The notes: generated from the sequence alone by a model not told the origin. Numbered from the stretch's first letter, positions 27,509 through 37,060 are shown. The stretch is DNA of 64,000 nt from an uncultured Alphaproteobacteria bacterium (GCA_902602515.1 CACKRG010000001.1:186001-250000), one strand, 5' to 3'. Numbers and translations: made by a program.

Positions 27509-28331
27509 TTAGGTTGTTTTCACTTACATGTGTCCATAGATCAGAAAAACTTTGTCTAAAATTTTTCTGAGCATTTTCTGCATGCTCTTTTTTTTCAAAT
27601 ACACTATAAATACATGATCCACTTCCAGTTAGTCTTGAAAATATAACGTTTTCATTTTCTTGCAGAAAATCAATTATAGATGAAAATTCAGGTTCATTTT
27701 TTTTTAAAATTTTTTCAAAATCATTACCAGAATCCTGATCATTGATTTCCTCTAAATCGTAATCAATATTATAATCAAAGTCAGTAGTTTGAAAAGATTC
27801 ATACATTTTTTTTGTCGAACATTTAAATGAAGGTCTAATTATTAAAAAATAGTATTTAGGAAAATGAATATTTGCAATTAATTCGCCCTTACCTCTTACG
27901 AGTGAATCTTTTTGATTTAAAAAAATAGGAATATCAGATCCAAGGTTAATATAATCAAATATATTTTTTTTATCTATTAATTCCATATTTTCTAAAATTT
28001 TTATAACAGTTGCAACATTTGAAGATGCAGAACCTAATCCTGCTTCATATGGAAAGTTTTTTGATATTGTAAAAAGAAGATTAGGTTTATCTTTTTTTAA
28101 AAAATCAAAAAGTCTTTCAATGATACAATCTTTAAATTGATTATTTTTTGGTGCAAACAATCCAATATAATTTACTTCAAATTTATTATGAGGATTAACA
28201 GTTATTTCATCATATAAGTTAATAAACGTAATACCCGTTCTAATATTATGAAAGCCATCATCACGTTTATTAACAATTTTTAAAAATAAATTAATTTTAG
28301 CAGGAGATTTTTCTACTATTTTATCCAGCAT
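27495..28331 (-). CDS. ispE: 4-diphosphocytidyl-2-C-methyl-D-erythritol kinase
   Basis: This GHMP kinase carries out the ATP-dependent phosphorylation step of the MEP isoprenoid pathway. The 278-residue protein starts SPAKINLFLKIVNKRDDGFHNI. It has the ATP loop PYEAGLGSASSNVA near residue 93 and GSDIPIFL, with RLTGSGSCIYSVF at the end. Length is normal. It overlaps the upstream TPR gene by 11 bp, an arrangement often seen in alphaproteobacteria. ispH lies 30 kb away in this window. Confidence 0.93.
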   Translation of the reverse strand: MLDKIVEKSPAKINLFLKIVNKRDDGFHNIRTGITFINLYDEITVNPHNKFEVNYIGLFAPKNNQFKDCIIERLFDFLKKDKPNLLFTISKNFPYEAGLGSASSNVATVIKILENMELIDKKNIFDYINLGSDIPIFLNQKDSLVRGKGELIANIHFPKYYFLIIRPSFKCSTKKMYESFQTTDFDYNIDYDLEEINDQDSGNDFEKILKKNEPEFSSIIDFLQENENVIFSRLTGSGSCIYSVFEKKEHAENAQKNFRQSFSDLWTHVSENNLTNLF

Positions 28332-29619
28332 TGAATCTATCTAATTTGCTTCGAACTTTTTCTTCAATTTCATCCTCAGGTTCAGCTAATTCTAAAGCTT
28401 GTTTCCAAAAATGTATTGCTTCTCTTTTTCTATTCATAGCATAATAGATATCGCCCAGATGGTCTAGAGATATTGCTTCTCCAGGTGCAAGATCAATTAC
28501 TTTCTCCATTAATCTTGCCGCTTCATTTAAATCATTTTTTTTAAAATAAGCCCAAGCAAGACTATCAATTATGTAAAAACTTTCTGGATTAGCATTGTAG
28601 GCTGCCTTTAACATCATAAGAGATTCATCAAGTTTAATCTCTCTTTCAACCCATCCATAAGCCAAATAATTTAAAACATTTGGTGATTCCGGTTTAATTT
28701 CAAGAGAAATTAGAAAATCTTTTTCAGCTTTGTCCCACTCATCAAGTCGCTCATAACAAACACCTCTCATGTAATAAATATTCCATAGGTCTTCTTTCTT
28801 TTCTTTTATCATTTCAGTATAAATTGGGATAGCAAGTTCATATTTTTTTTTAACTCGATAAAAGTCAGCTAGAATCTTTTTAAGTGAATAATTATTATCA
28901 TTTTTTTCCAATATAATTTTAATATTTTTAATAGCATCGTCATATTCGTAATCATAAGAGTAATTAATTGCCAAACTTCTTTGCGCATCAAGATAATAAG
29001 GGCTTGAGATTGTAATTTTATCAAAAATTTTTCTTGCAACTGTATACTGTTCAACATTTTGAAATAATTCTCCTTTAATTAATATTGCTCGATCATTATT
29101 TTCATCCATAATTTTAGCAAGAGAAGTATAAAATAAAAGAAAATTATAATTTAGTGAAAGTTGTTCAGCATTAGAAAATGAAGAGGTGACTATGTCAATT
29201 AAAGAATTACTTATGGTGGATTTGTTTTTTAGTTCATTATTATTAAAAAAAAGAAAATCAATTAATTCATTTTTGTTTTTTGTTTCACTATATAAATTTT
29301 TAATTTTATTAAATTTTTTATTTATATATAGATAAGTAAGTTTAACTATATATGCTTCTTGATTGTCTTTATCTTTGGTTATTAATTGACTAGATAATTC
29401 GTTAGCTGTAGATAAATCTTCAACAATTACTGCTGCAATAATTTTATCTAAAAGATTACTATTTGAAAAATTATTTTCATTAATTTTTAAACCAGATAAA
29501 CTTCTTGGATAGTCATAATTTTTGAATGCTAATTGAGAAATCAAGAATGATGAACTTGTGAGTGCGGATATTGAGGTTGAAAAAAAGAGAAATATACTGA
29601 TATAAATGAGTTTTTTCAT
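28321..29619 (-). CDS. Exported TPR-repeat protein upstream of ispE
   Basis: This 432-residue protein has a signal peptide (MKKLIYISIFLFFSTSISA) and a run of tetratricopeptide repeats over about residues 180-425. Examples are DLWNIYYMRGVCYERLDEWDKAEKDF and AISLDHLGDIYYAMNRKREAIHFW. It probably acts as a periplasmic or outer-membrane scaffold. Co-transcription with ispE (11-bp overlap) is structural and does not itself imply an isoprenoid role. Confidence 0.78.
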   Translation of the reverse strand: MKKLIYISIFLFFSTSISALTSSSFLISQLAFKNYDYPRSLSGLKINENNFSNSNLLDKIIAAVIVEDLSTANELSSQLITKDKDNQEAYIVKLTYLYINKKFNKIKNLYSETKNKNELIDFLFFNNNELKNKSTISNSLIDIVTSSFSNAEQLSLNYNFLLFYTSLAKIMDENNDRAILIKGELFQNVEQYTVARKIFDKITISSPYYLDAQRSLAINYSYDYEYDDAIKNIKIILEKNDNNYSLKKILADFYRVKKKYELAIPIYTEMIKEKKEDLWNIYYMRGVCYERLDEWDKAEKDFLISLEIKPESPNVLNYLAYGWVEREIKLDESLMMLKAAYNANPESFYIIDSLAWAYFKKNDLNEAARLMEKVIDLAPGEAISLDHLGDIYYAMNRKREAIHFWKQALELAEPEDEIEEKVRSKLDRFNAG

Positions 29620-29678
29620 AAAATTTATTATTTAAAAAAATGGATAGTTACAATACAATTAGATAATCTTAAATTATA

Positions 29679-30386
29679 ATGAATCAATCAAATAAGAAAA
29701 ATTTAGAATTTATAAAGAATTCAGGTGTTACTTACTTTCTTCAGGATTCTCCAAGAAATTGGTTTGAAGATAATAAAAAAAACCATAAACAACATGTTAT
29801 TAATGGGGATAATGATAAAATATTAAATATTAATAAAGTTATAGATAGTATTAAAAGTCATCAAACACCTCTTCAAAAATCATCTAAAAAATTAGTTGTC
29901 TATGATGGTACTCTAAATGCAAAAGTAATGTTTATTGGAGAAGCTCCTGGAAAAGACGAAGATGAAAAAGGCATTCCTTTTGTTGGGAGAGCCGGACAAC
30001 TTTTAAACAAAATGTTAAAGGCTATAAATCTAAATCGAGAAGATGTTTATATTACGAATGTTGTAAATTGGAGACCGCCAGATAATCGAACACCAACTGA
30101 TGAGGAAATTTTAGAATTTTTACCATTCTTACAAAAACAAATAGATATTGTAGATCCAAAATTTATTTTTTTATTAGGAGGTGTTGCAGCAAAAGCTATT
30201 TTATCTACACCATTAGCTCTTGGAAAATTAAGGGGTAAATGGCATGAATATAAATCATTAAAGTTAAATAAAACAATTTATACTATCGCTTCATATCACC
30301 CAGCATTTTTATTACGTTCACCACAATATAAAAAAGCTTCATGGGAAGATTTGCAAATGTTACAAAAAAAACTAAATGATGATTAA
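29679..30386 (+). CDS. Uracil-DNA glycosylase, family 4-like, without cysteines
   Basis: This 235-residue protein has the family 4/5 core: VMFIGEAPGKDEDEKGIPFVGRAGQLL, then DVYITNVVNWRPPDNRTPT, LLGGVAAKAIL and the second active-site stretch IASYHPAFLLRSP. The enzyme removes uracil from DNA. Family 4 enzymes usually bind a 4Fe-4S cluster through four cysteines. I find no Cys anywhere in this protein, and the 'KCRPP' position reads NWRPP. It must either have lost the cluster or be a cluster-free variant. It overlaps the lytic transglycosylase gene by 11 bp. Confidence 0.85.
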   Translation: MNQSNKKNLEFIKNSGVTYFLQDSPRNWFEDNKKNHKQHVINGDNDKILNINKVIDSIKSHQTPLQKSSKKLVVYDGTLNAKVMFIGEAPGKDEDEKGIPFVGRAGQLLNKMLKAINLNREDVYITNVVNWRPPDNRTPTDEEILEFLPFLQKQIDIVDPKFIFLLGGVAAKAILSTPLALGKLRGKWHEYKSLKLNKTIYTIASYHPAFLLRSPQYKKASWEDLQMLQKKLNDD

Positions 30387-32124
30387 GTTTTTTAATTCTC
30401 TTTTATTAATATTATGTATTTGCATATTTATAATTCCAAATGCTCATTCATTTCAAACTGATATAGCACAAAAATACAATGATATTTTCTCATCAAAAAT
30501 TTTAAGTGAAGAAGATGTGAAAAATTATCAAAAAGCTTATTATTTCCAAGAAAAATGTAAGTGGAAAAGTGCAAATAGATTTATCTTAAAAATACAAAAC
30601 AAAACTTTACTAGGGCATATATACGCGCAAAAATTTCTGCATCCTAATTGTTATACATCTAAATATTTAGAATTGTACTATTGGCTCAAGAAATACAATG
30701 ATCATCCACAAGCTAAAAGAATTTACAGGTTAGCTATAAAAAGAATGCCTCCAGGATATAAAAGTCCAACTAAACCTTCGTTGCCAATAGGAATTGAATC
30801 TGAAAAAGTAAATTCGATAAAAAAAACCAAATACAAAAGTAATAAAAAGTTATCAAATAGTCAGAGAAGTGAAAAAAAGAAATTAATCAATGGAATAAAA
30901 TCTAGAGTAAATAGAGGTTGGCCAACAGGAGCTGTACAGTTACTTAATCAACGTGACGTAAAACTTCTACTTGATCAAGTAGAAATTGATCAACAAAAAG
31001 AACTTATAGCTAAGGGATATTTTCTAGCAAATAAAAATGAATTAGCAATACAATTTGCTTCAGAAGCATTAGTGAATTCTGCACAATATGTGCCATATGC
31101 TGCATGGACAGCAGGTTTATCATCATGGAGACTTGAAAGGTATGAAGACTCAGCAAATTTTTTCTCATTATTTTCGATAAGTTTAAAAGATGATGCTTGG
31201 CATCAAACTTCTGGTAGTTTTTGGACAGCAAGAGCTTACGCAAAACTTGGAAAATATGATGATATCAATTTTTGGTTAAAAAGAGCTTCAAATAATCCAA
31301 ATAGTTTTTATGGAATGCTGGCTTTAGAAATATTAGGTGTTGAAAAAAAAATCGAATGGTTCCAGCAGAAAAATCTTGATAAAAATAATAGTAAGCTTTT
31401 AAATCTTCCAGCAGGAAAAAGACTTCAATCCCTTATTCAAGTTGGTTTTGCAGAGGAATTGGAAAAGGAAATTGTACACATTAATTCAGTTCTAAATAGA
31501 GAAATAGCACAAGAGTCCATAAGCATAGCAGAAAACTTTGATCTAGCATATACGCAACTAAAAATAGTCAACAAATTAGAACAATTTGGCATGAATGTAC
31601 CCGTACACCTTTATTATCCAACTAGTGTATGGAAACCTCGTGATGGATTTAAATTAGAAAAAGAATTATTACATGCATTTATGCATCAAGAATCAATGTT
31701 TAATACTAACGCAAAAAGTAAAGATGGGGCAATGGGTTTGATGCAGGTACTTCCTTCAACTGCAAAATTTATTACAAAAAGTAAAGATGTTAAAAGAAAT
31801 AATAGTAATATTTTAAAAAATCCAGAAATTAATTTAGAAGTTGGTCAAGAGTATATAACCTATTTATTAGATTTAGAGGTTGTATCAAGAAATTTAATTT
31901 ATCTTGCAGCAGCATATAATGGAGGTCCAGGTAATCTTCAGAAGTGGAAAAGGGAAACAAATTATTTAGGTGATCCGTTATTCTTTATGGAAAGTATTCC
32001 ATCTAGAGAAACAAGATGGTTTATAGAAAAAATACTCACAAAATATTGGATTTATCAAAATAAAAATAAAAAAGAAATGAGATCATTAAAAATGCTAGCT
32101 AATGGTGATGATCCACTTTATTAA
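30376..32124 (+). CDS. Soluble lytic murein transglycosylase (Slt70-like)
   Basis: This 582-residue exported protein has an N-terminal signal segment, a long alpha-helical superhelical U-domain and a C-terminal lysozyme-like domain. Landmarks in that domain are LLHAFMHQESMFN (catalytic Glu near 439), SKDGAMGLMQVLPSTA, LEVGQEYITYLL and LAAAYNGGPGNLQKW. It cleaves peptidoglycan to 1,6-anhydro-muropeptides in the periplasm. Full length for Slt. It starts inside the end of the uracil glycosylase gene. Confidence 0.92.
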   Translation: MMIKFFNSLLLILCICIFIIPNAHSFQTDIAQKYNDIFSSKILSEEDVKNYQKAYYFQEKCKWKSANRFILKIQNKTLLGHIYAQKFLHPNCYTSKYLELYYWLKKYNDHPQAKRIYRLAIKRMPPGYKSPTKPSLPIGIESEKVNSIKKTKYKSNKKLSNSQRSEKKKLINGIKSRVNRGWPTGAVQLLNQRDVKLLLDQVEIDQQKELIAKGYFLANKNELAIQFASEALVNSAQYVPYAAWTAGLSSWRLERYEDSANFFSLFSISLKDDAWHQTSGSFWTARAYAKLGKYDDINFWLKRASNNPNSFYGMLALEILGVEKKIEWFQQKNLDKNNSKLLNLPAGKRLQSLIQVGFAEELEKEIVHINSVLNREIAQESISIAENFDLAYTQLKIVNKLEQFGMNVPVHLYYPTSVWKPRDGFKLEKELLHAFMHQESMFNTNAKSKDGAMGLMQVLPSTAKFITKSKDVKRNNSNILKNPEINLEVGQEYITYLLDLEVVSRNLIYLAAAYNGGPGNLQKWKRETNYLGDPLFFMESIPSRETRWFIEKILTKYWIYQNKNKKEMRSLKMLANGDDPLY

Positions 32125-32131
32125 GTAAGTA

Positions 32132-32659
32132 ATGCCAATTGATTCTTCTTTAGATTTTGTTTCTATTAATATAGCAATAATTACTATTTCAGATTCGAGA
32201 ACAAAAGAGAATGATACCTCAGGTGACACTTTAGTAAAACGTATCACTAAGGCTGGTCATCAAATGGTTAAAAGAATAATAATTCCAGACGATGTTAGTA
32301 AAATAAAAAAAACTCTAGAGGAATTATCATCTGATAATGAAATAGATTGTATTATAACTACAGGTGGAACTGGTCTTACTGGAAGAGATACAACTCCTGA
32401 AGCAATCAAACAGATTGCTAGTAAACACATTGATGGTTTTGGTGAATTATTTAGGCAAGTAAGCTTTAATAAAATAGGAACATCGGCAATACAATCACGA
32501 GCAGTTGCAGCTCTTGTAAATACCACTTATGTATTTTGCCTACCAGGTTCAACTAGTGCATGTAAAGATGGTTGGGATGAAATTCTTCAATACCAATTAG
32601 ATATAAGACATAAGCCATGTAACTTTGTTGAAATTATGCCACGCTTAAATGAAAAGTAG
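32132..32659 (+). CDS. moaB: Molybdenum cofactor biosynthesis protein MoaB
   Basis: This 175-residue MoaB/MogA-fold protein has ITISDSRTKENDTSGD, the molybdopterin-binding TTGGTGLTGRDTTPEA and FCLPGSTSACKDGWDE. It adenylylates molybdopterin or assists molybdenum insertion. It lies 7 bp after the transglycosylase stop and overlaps the rnhB start by one base, so it is part of a plus-strand run from the uracil glycosylase to rnhB. No other Moco genes are in the window. Confidence 0.9.
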   Translation: MPIDSSLDFVSINIAIITISDSRTKENDTSGDTLVKRITKAGHQMVKRIIIPDDVSKIKKTLEELSSDNEIDCIITTGGTGLTGRDTTPEAIKQIASKHIDGFGELFRQVSFNKIGTSAIQSRAVAALVNTTYVFCLPGSTSACKDGWDEILQYQLDIRHKPCNFVEIMPRLNEK

Positions 32660-33291
32660 TGACTGACTTCTCTATAGAAAAATCTATTAAAGGTCCTGTA
32701 ATAGGTCTAGATGAAGTAGGCAGAGGTCCATTAGCTGGACCTGTTGTGAGTTGTGGTTGCTTATTTAATAGCTATGATACGTTACCTGAAAATATTAAAA
32801 TCACAGATTCTAAAAAACATACAAAAAAACAAAGAAAAACATTATTCTCATTATTCAAACAACTTCAAGAAGACAAAATCATTGAGTTTCACTTGGGTTT
32901 TGCAAGTGTAAATGAAATTGATAAATTTAATATTTTAGAGGCAACAAGAATTTCAATGAAAAGAGTTTTGGATAAATTTAACAAATCTAATGCAAGTATA
33001 ATTATAGATGGTAATTTTTCACTTAATTATAAAAATATTTATGAAAAATCAGTAGTTGGTGGTGATAAAATATCTTTATCAATTGCTTCAGCATCTATAA
33101 TAGCAAAAGTTCATCGAGATAGATTAATGAGTTTGTATGATAGGAAATTTAGAGTGTATGGATGGAAAAAAAATTCTGGATACGGAACCAAACAACATAT
33201 TAATGCAATTTACGAAAATGGTATAACAGCACAACACCGTAAAACATTTGAGCCAATCAAATCACTATCAAAAAAAATACAGTATTCATAA
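32659..33291 (+). CDS. rnhB: Ribonuclease HII
   Basis: This 210-residue enzyme removes ribonucleotides from RNA-DNA hybrids. Its GTG start shares one base with the moaB stop (TAGTG). Catalytic blocks are IGLDEVGRGPLAGPV (Asp, Glu), IIDGN and the later ASIIAKVHRDRLM, with Asp in the last. YGWKKNSGYGTKQHINAI is the C-terminal signature. In standard alphaproteobacterial order rnhB lies next to ccrM, as here. Confidence 0.93.
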   Translation: MTDFSIEKSIKGPVIGLDEVGRGPLAGPVVSCGCLFNSYDTLPENIKITDSKKHTKKQRKTLFSLFKQLQEDKIIEFHLGFASVNEIDKFNILEATRISMKRVLDKFNKSNASIIIDGNFSLNYKNIYEKSVVGGDKISLSIASASIIAKVHRDRLMSLYDRKFRVYGWKKNSGYGTKQHINAIYENGITAQHRKTFEPIKSLSKKIQYS

Positions 33292-33373
33292 TTTTAATAT
33301 GCATAGAATGCATAATAAGTATCATTTTATTATGCTACAAAAAGATGCGACAAATACTATGTATAATAAATAT

Positions 33374-33431
33374 TTCATCATTCCTCCCAATTGATGAATA
33401 ATTATGGAGGTCTTCGGACCTCCTTTTTTTT
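33374..33431 (+). ncRNA. Candidate small RNA with CCUCCC-containing loop (two hairpins)
   Basis: The first element is TTCATCA, the 11-base loop TTCCTCCCAAT, then TGATGAA (perfect 7-bp stem). Eight bases later comes the terminator hairpin GGAGGTC-TTCG-GACCTCC with eight T's. A TATAAT at 33362-33367 ends six bases before the first stem, so a ~58-nt transcript starting near 33374 fits; no good -35 is seen. An exposed anti-Shine-Dalgarno CCUCCC in a loop is the hallmark of alphaproteobacterial sRNAs such as the CcsR/'cuckoo' and alpha-r14 groups. Membership is inferred. It lies between rnhB and ccrM with no other gene. Confidence 0.65.
33406..33431 (+). terminator. Rho-independent terminator between rnhB and ccrM
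   Basis: GGAGGTC-TTCG-GACCTCC followed by TTTTTTTT is a textbook intrinsic terminator with a UUCG tetraloop. It ends the candidate sRNA and also blocks read-through from rnhB into ccrM, so ccrM needs its own promoter downstream. Confidence 0.93.
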
Positions 33432-33467
33432 GTTTTAACCTAAATTTTAAGGTTATCCCTACCTAAA

Positions 33468-33521
33468 GATTCCACCTGTTGATAACTCAATTGACCTGAT
33501 TCCATATCTGCTTAAAGATTC
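33468..33521 (+). promoter_or_regulatory. Three GATTC (GANTC) sites in the ccrM promoter region
   Basis: GATTC occurs at 33468-33472, 33498-33502 and 33517-33521, all within 66 bp of the ccrM start. GANTC is the methylation target of CcrM. In Caulobacter, methylation of sites in the ccrM leader turns the gene down after replication. The same feedback is likely here. Possible -35 sequences TTGATA and TTGACC lie between the first and second sites. Confidence 0.6.
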
Positions 33522-33533
33522 TTTTTATCAATT

Positions 33534-34604
33534 ATGAAGAAAAATCAAATTATTTTAGGTGATTCCATTAAGAAAATGAAAAAATTAAAAGATCATTCTG
33601 TTGATCTTATTTTTGCTGATCCACCGTATAATCTTCAATTAAAGGATACATTATACAGACCTGATCAAACAACAGTGGAAGCTGTCACACAAGATTGGGA
33701 TAAATTTAATACATATAAAGAATATGATCAATTTACCAATGCATGGCTTAGTGAATGTAAACGTGTTTTAAAAAAAGGTGGAGCTCTTTGGGTCATAGGA
33801 AGTTATCATAATATTTTACGTGTCGGTTCTAGGATTCAAGATGAAGGCTTATGGATTTTAAATGATATTATTTGGCATAAAACAAATCCCATGCCAAACT
33901 TTCGTGGTACACGTTTTACAAATGCCCATGAAACATTATTGTGGTGCACAACATCAAGAGAAGCAAAATACACATTTAACTATCAAAACCTCAAAGAACT
34001 AAATGAAGGAAAACAAATGCGTAGTGACTGGTATATTCCTATTTGTTCAGGAAAAGAAAGATTACGAAAAGATAATAATCAACGATCACACCCAACGCAA
34101 AAACCAGAAGCTCTACTCTACCGAATTTTATTAGCCTCAACTAATAAAGGTGATCTTGTGCTTGATCCTTTTTCAGGAAGCGGAACAACAGCTGTTGTTG
34201 CAAAGAAATTACAACGTAACTTTATTGGCATAGAAAAAGATAAAGATTATGTTAAACTTTCAAAAGAACGATTAAAGAATACAAAAGTATTGAAAGAAGA
34301 AGTTGTCACTATTGCAAAGAGCAGAAAAGAATTACCAAAAGTACCTTTTGGTGAATTAGTCGAGCAAGGAATTATTCCACCAGGTGCAGTATTAACAGAT
34401 AAAAAAGAACGCTTTAAAGCAACAGTTAGTATTGATGGAACACTTAAAATTAAAGATTTAACAGGTTCTATTCATCAAATGGGAGCAAAGATACAAGGAC
34501 TACCAAGTTGTAATGGTTGGGATTTTTGGCATGTAAAAGATAAGTCAAAATCAATCCTACTTGACGAAATACGATCTAATTACCGTAAAGATAAACTGAA
34601 TTAG
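33534..34604 (+). CDS. ccrM: Cell-cycle DNA adenine methyltransferase CcrM (GANTC)
   Basis: This beta-class N6-adenine methyltransferase has 356 residues, the usual length. It has the catalytic DPPYNLQL at residue 29, [44 protein letters not shown] and the SAM-binding [16 protein letters not shown] near 210. The C-terminal CcrM-specific domain ([16 protein letters not shown] ... [10 protein letters not shown] ... [11 protein letters not shown]) is complete. It has no companion restriction enzyme, as expected for a cell-cycle regulator. It converges with the autotransporter gene with a 5-bp gap. Confidence 0.96.
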   Translation: MKKNQIILGDSIKKMKKLKDHSVDLIFADPPYNLQLKDTLYRPDQTTVEAVTQDWDKFNTYKEYDQFTNAWLSECKRVLKKGGALWVIGSYHNILRVGSRIQDEGLWILNDIIWHKTNPMPNFRGTRFTNAHETLLWCTTSREAKYTFNYQNLKELNEGKQMRSDWYIPICSGKERLRKDNNQRSHPTQKPEALLYRILLASTNKGDLVLDPFSGSGTTAVVAKKLQRNFIGIEKDKDYVKLSKERLKNTKVLKEEVVTIAKSRKELPKVPFGELVEQGIIPPGAVLTDKKERFKATVSIDGTLKIKDLTGSIHQMGAKIQGLPSCNGWDFWHVKDKSKSILLDEIRSNYRKDKLN

Positions 34605-34609
34605 TATTT

Positions 34610-37060
34610 TTAAAAATTATACTTCAGTATTAATTCTGCTTCTTGATTAGAATTATTACTAATAGACTGATTAGCATTAAATCCTAAGTCAAAACCATAT
34701 ATATTTTTTGATATACCAAGTTTAGCCTCTGCATTTTCATTACCAGCTAATGACAGGCTGTATTGCGTCTCACGGTTTGAAATAAAGTTAATAGCAAAGT
34801 CTATAGTATCTCTACGTTCACTCCTGTTACCTTGAACTCTACTATAACTGGAATTAATATTTAAATAATCTCCAGCGGTATATGTCAATCCAATCATGGA
34901 GCTTATTAAATGATTTGAATTTGCTTTTTGTGTGTAAGTATAAATTGTTGAAGTATCTGTTACATAATTGATCTTGGCATCAGATTTGTTACTAAAATCA
35001 GTAATAAATTTAAGTGATCCAAATGGTTGAAATTTATTTTCATTAAGTTGAATATTATCACTAACTTCAAAACCAAATGAGGCTAATCCACTCTCAATTC
35101 TCTGACTTGCATAATACAAAGCATTTATTCCAGTCTCCTTGTAGTCATCAAGTTTAGTATAACCTAAATCAAGACGTCCAATTGGTTTTATATTAAAATC
35201 ACCGCGATCAATTGTTTTACCGTAATTGATGGAACCAAATATTTGTGTTCCATCCCTGGAGCCAGTTAATACACTAGAATTATGGACTCTTTTCAAATCA
35301 CTTTCTATTAATCCTATGCCTAACAATATTTCGATAAAATTATTATTATCAAGTGGCCTTGTTCGGTAAATAGAGAAATTCATATTTTCACTATCAACAC
35401 TTGTTCCATTTGTTCCAATATCCGTATCGCTTTGACCATACTGAATAGCAAAACCAAGAAAATCACTATCACTTAATTTTTTATCAAACCCTAATGCCAC
35501 TGCTTGACCTTCAGTTTCTTGCGATGATGAATTTATACTATCACCAATTTTTGATACATAAGCTGACCCAGATGTCCATGCAGACCAATTATTCGGCATC
35601 ATGGAATTGGCATTTTTTTCTATATTATCATTTGCTAATGAGGCAAGAATGGTATTATCAATATCTAATTGTAAACCTTGGCTCGACAAAGAATCACTTA
35701 ATCTATTTTGTCTTAAAAATCGTAAACGATTTGAGACAGTATCAATAGACTGACTAATATAGTTTTTTGCTAATTCACTTTGCGCATCTATGGAGCCTAC
35801 AACATCTTTAATTGTTGTTGGATCCAACCTATCATCGCTAACAGTAAAACTTAAAGCCGTTGTTGACGTTATACCAGCATAAGAAGCATCACTTCCATCA
35901 TCAAAAGCTGTGGCATCAATTAAAACATAATATTCAACATTATATTCAAAATCTGAGCTAGGATTAATTGTTATCGCTGTTGTTCCAGTACCTGTAACTT
36001 GACTACTGGTGACATCTATTGTTTCAACAAGAGAATTATCAGATGTTTTATAAATTTTTATATTGCCACTTTCTACATCCATCGGTTCACTAAAATTTAG
36101 AACTATATTAGCATCTATTAAAACACCGGTAGCATTATCTGCTGGCGAAGAAGAGCTCAAGGTTGGTAAATTCAAATTATACTTTCCAGGTAATGAGTAT
36201 TGCTTAACATTTCTATTATTTTCTAATACGAATAATTTTAAGCCAGTAGTAGTATTGAATGCTAAGCTATGAGGGTTAGTAGCACCAGTGGAAAATGTAT
36301 CTACGTAGGTAGCAGTTGTAATATCAAAAGCAGTCGTAAAGACGTACTCATCTACACTTGTACCATCTAAAATAAATAACGTTGTTCCATCAGGATTAAA
36401 AACCAATGATTTTGGGTCCTTAGTATTATTAGTGATATCGAGACTAGTCTTATAAGATGCGGTACTTATATCAAATCCAGTAGATAATTCGTATACATCA
36501 ATCTCATCAGGACCTGAAGTGTTACCACCATTCGCATCAGTGGTAAACATAAGAGTGCCATCTGTATTGAATTCTAAACCATAAGCAGCGCTACCTGCAC
36601 GATTTGGTAGTGAATAAGTAGCGCTTTGTGTTCCTGTAGAAACATCCCAAGGTGTGCTTAGAGTATATTGTCTCATAACTGAAGTTCCATGAGGTGCTGT
36701 GAATAATTTGCTACCATCATTATTAAATTTAATATCTTGAGGAGCGATGTCATCTGGGGTTTCCATATTATCCAAAGTCTCATCAACATCCGTTATGTCA
36801 AAATCACCATTATTCAAACCAACTTGAGCTACATTATCTCCCGATATATACATATTATCTCCATCGGTATCAAAATCTATACCTCTAAGAAATCTTGCGT
36901 GTGTTGATTTATCGGCTGGTAATGCATAAAAGACACTGTCATATGATGCTGCTTTAGTAGAAGAAGAAAAAAAACAACTGAAAAATAAAAATAGAAAAAG
37001 ATTGATTAAATATTTTTTTATTTTGACCAAACTTACAAACATAAAATCTTTTAATAACAT
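34610..37060 (-). CDS. Autotransporter-like outer membrane protein: propeller repeats, SbsA-type Ig domain, beta-barrel
   Basis: This 816-residue protein has a long N-terminal signal region (about residues 1-37). Residues about 40-290 are four to five blade-like repeats of the form 'LxFNxDGTxLFxxD...VxxYxLSTxFDISTATY'. An SbsA/Big_5-type Ig domain follows (SSSPADNATGVLIDANIVLNF to ALSFTV). A short alpha-helical linker begins IKDVVGSIDAQSELA. The C-terminal barrel (about 540-816) ends with ILKYNF, the terminal aromatic expected for BAM insertion. It probably displays the propeller/Ig passenger at the cell surface. It is less AT-biased than the glycan genes. Ligand is unknown. Confidence 0.75.
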   Translation of the reverse strand: MLLKDFMFVSLVKIKKYLINLFLFLFFSCFFSSSTKAASYDSVFYALPADKSTHARFLRGIDFDTDGDNMYISGDNVAQVGLNNGDFDITDVDETLDNMETPDDIAPQDIKFNNDGSKLFTAPHGTSVMRQYTLSTPWDVSTGTQSATYSLPNRAGSAAYGLEFNTDGTLMFTTDANGGNTSGPDEIDVYELSTGFDISTASYKTSLDITNNTKDPKSLVFNPDGTTLFILDGTSVDEYVFTTAFDITTATYVDTFSTGATNPHSLAFNTTTGLKLFVLENNRNVKQYSLPGKYNLNLPTLSSSSPADNATGVLIDANIVLNFSEPMDVESGNIKIYKTSDNSLVETIDVTSSQVTGTGTTAITINPSSDFEYNVEYYVLIDATAFDDGSDASYAGITSTTALSFTVSDDRLDPTTIKDVVGSIDAQSELAKNYISQSIDTVSNRLRFLRQNRLSDSLSSQGLQLDIDNTILASLANDNIEKNANSMMPNNWSAWTSGSAYVSKIGDSINSSSQETEGQAVALGFDKKLSDSDFLGFAIQYGQSDTDIGTNGTSVDSENMNFSIYRTRPLDNNNFIEILLGIGLIESDLKRVHNSSVLTGSRDGTQIFGSINYGKTIDRGDFNIKPIGRLDLGYTKLDDYKETGINALYYASQRIESGLASFGFEVSDNIQLNENKFQPFGSLKFITDFSNKSDAKINYVTDTSTIYTYTQKANSNHLISSMIGLTYTAGDYLNINSSYSRVQGNRSERRDTIDFAINFISNRETQYSLSLAGNENAEAKLGISKNIYGFDLGFNANQSISNNSNQEAELILKYNF

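Noticed and set aside
32260-32526. 88-residue minus-strand ORF inside moaB
   Set aside because: It is antisense to a well-conserved gene and has no ribosome binding site or recognisable domain.
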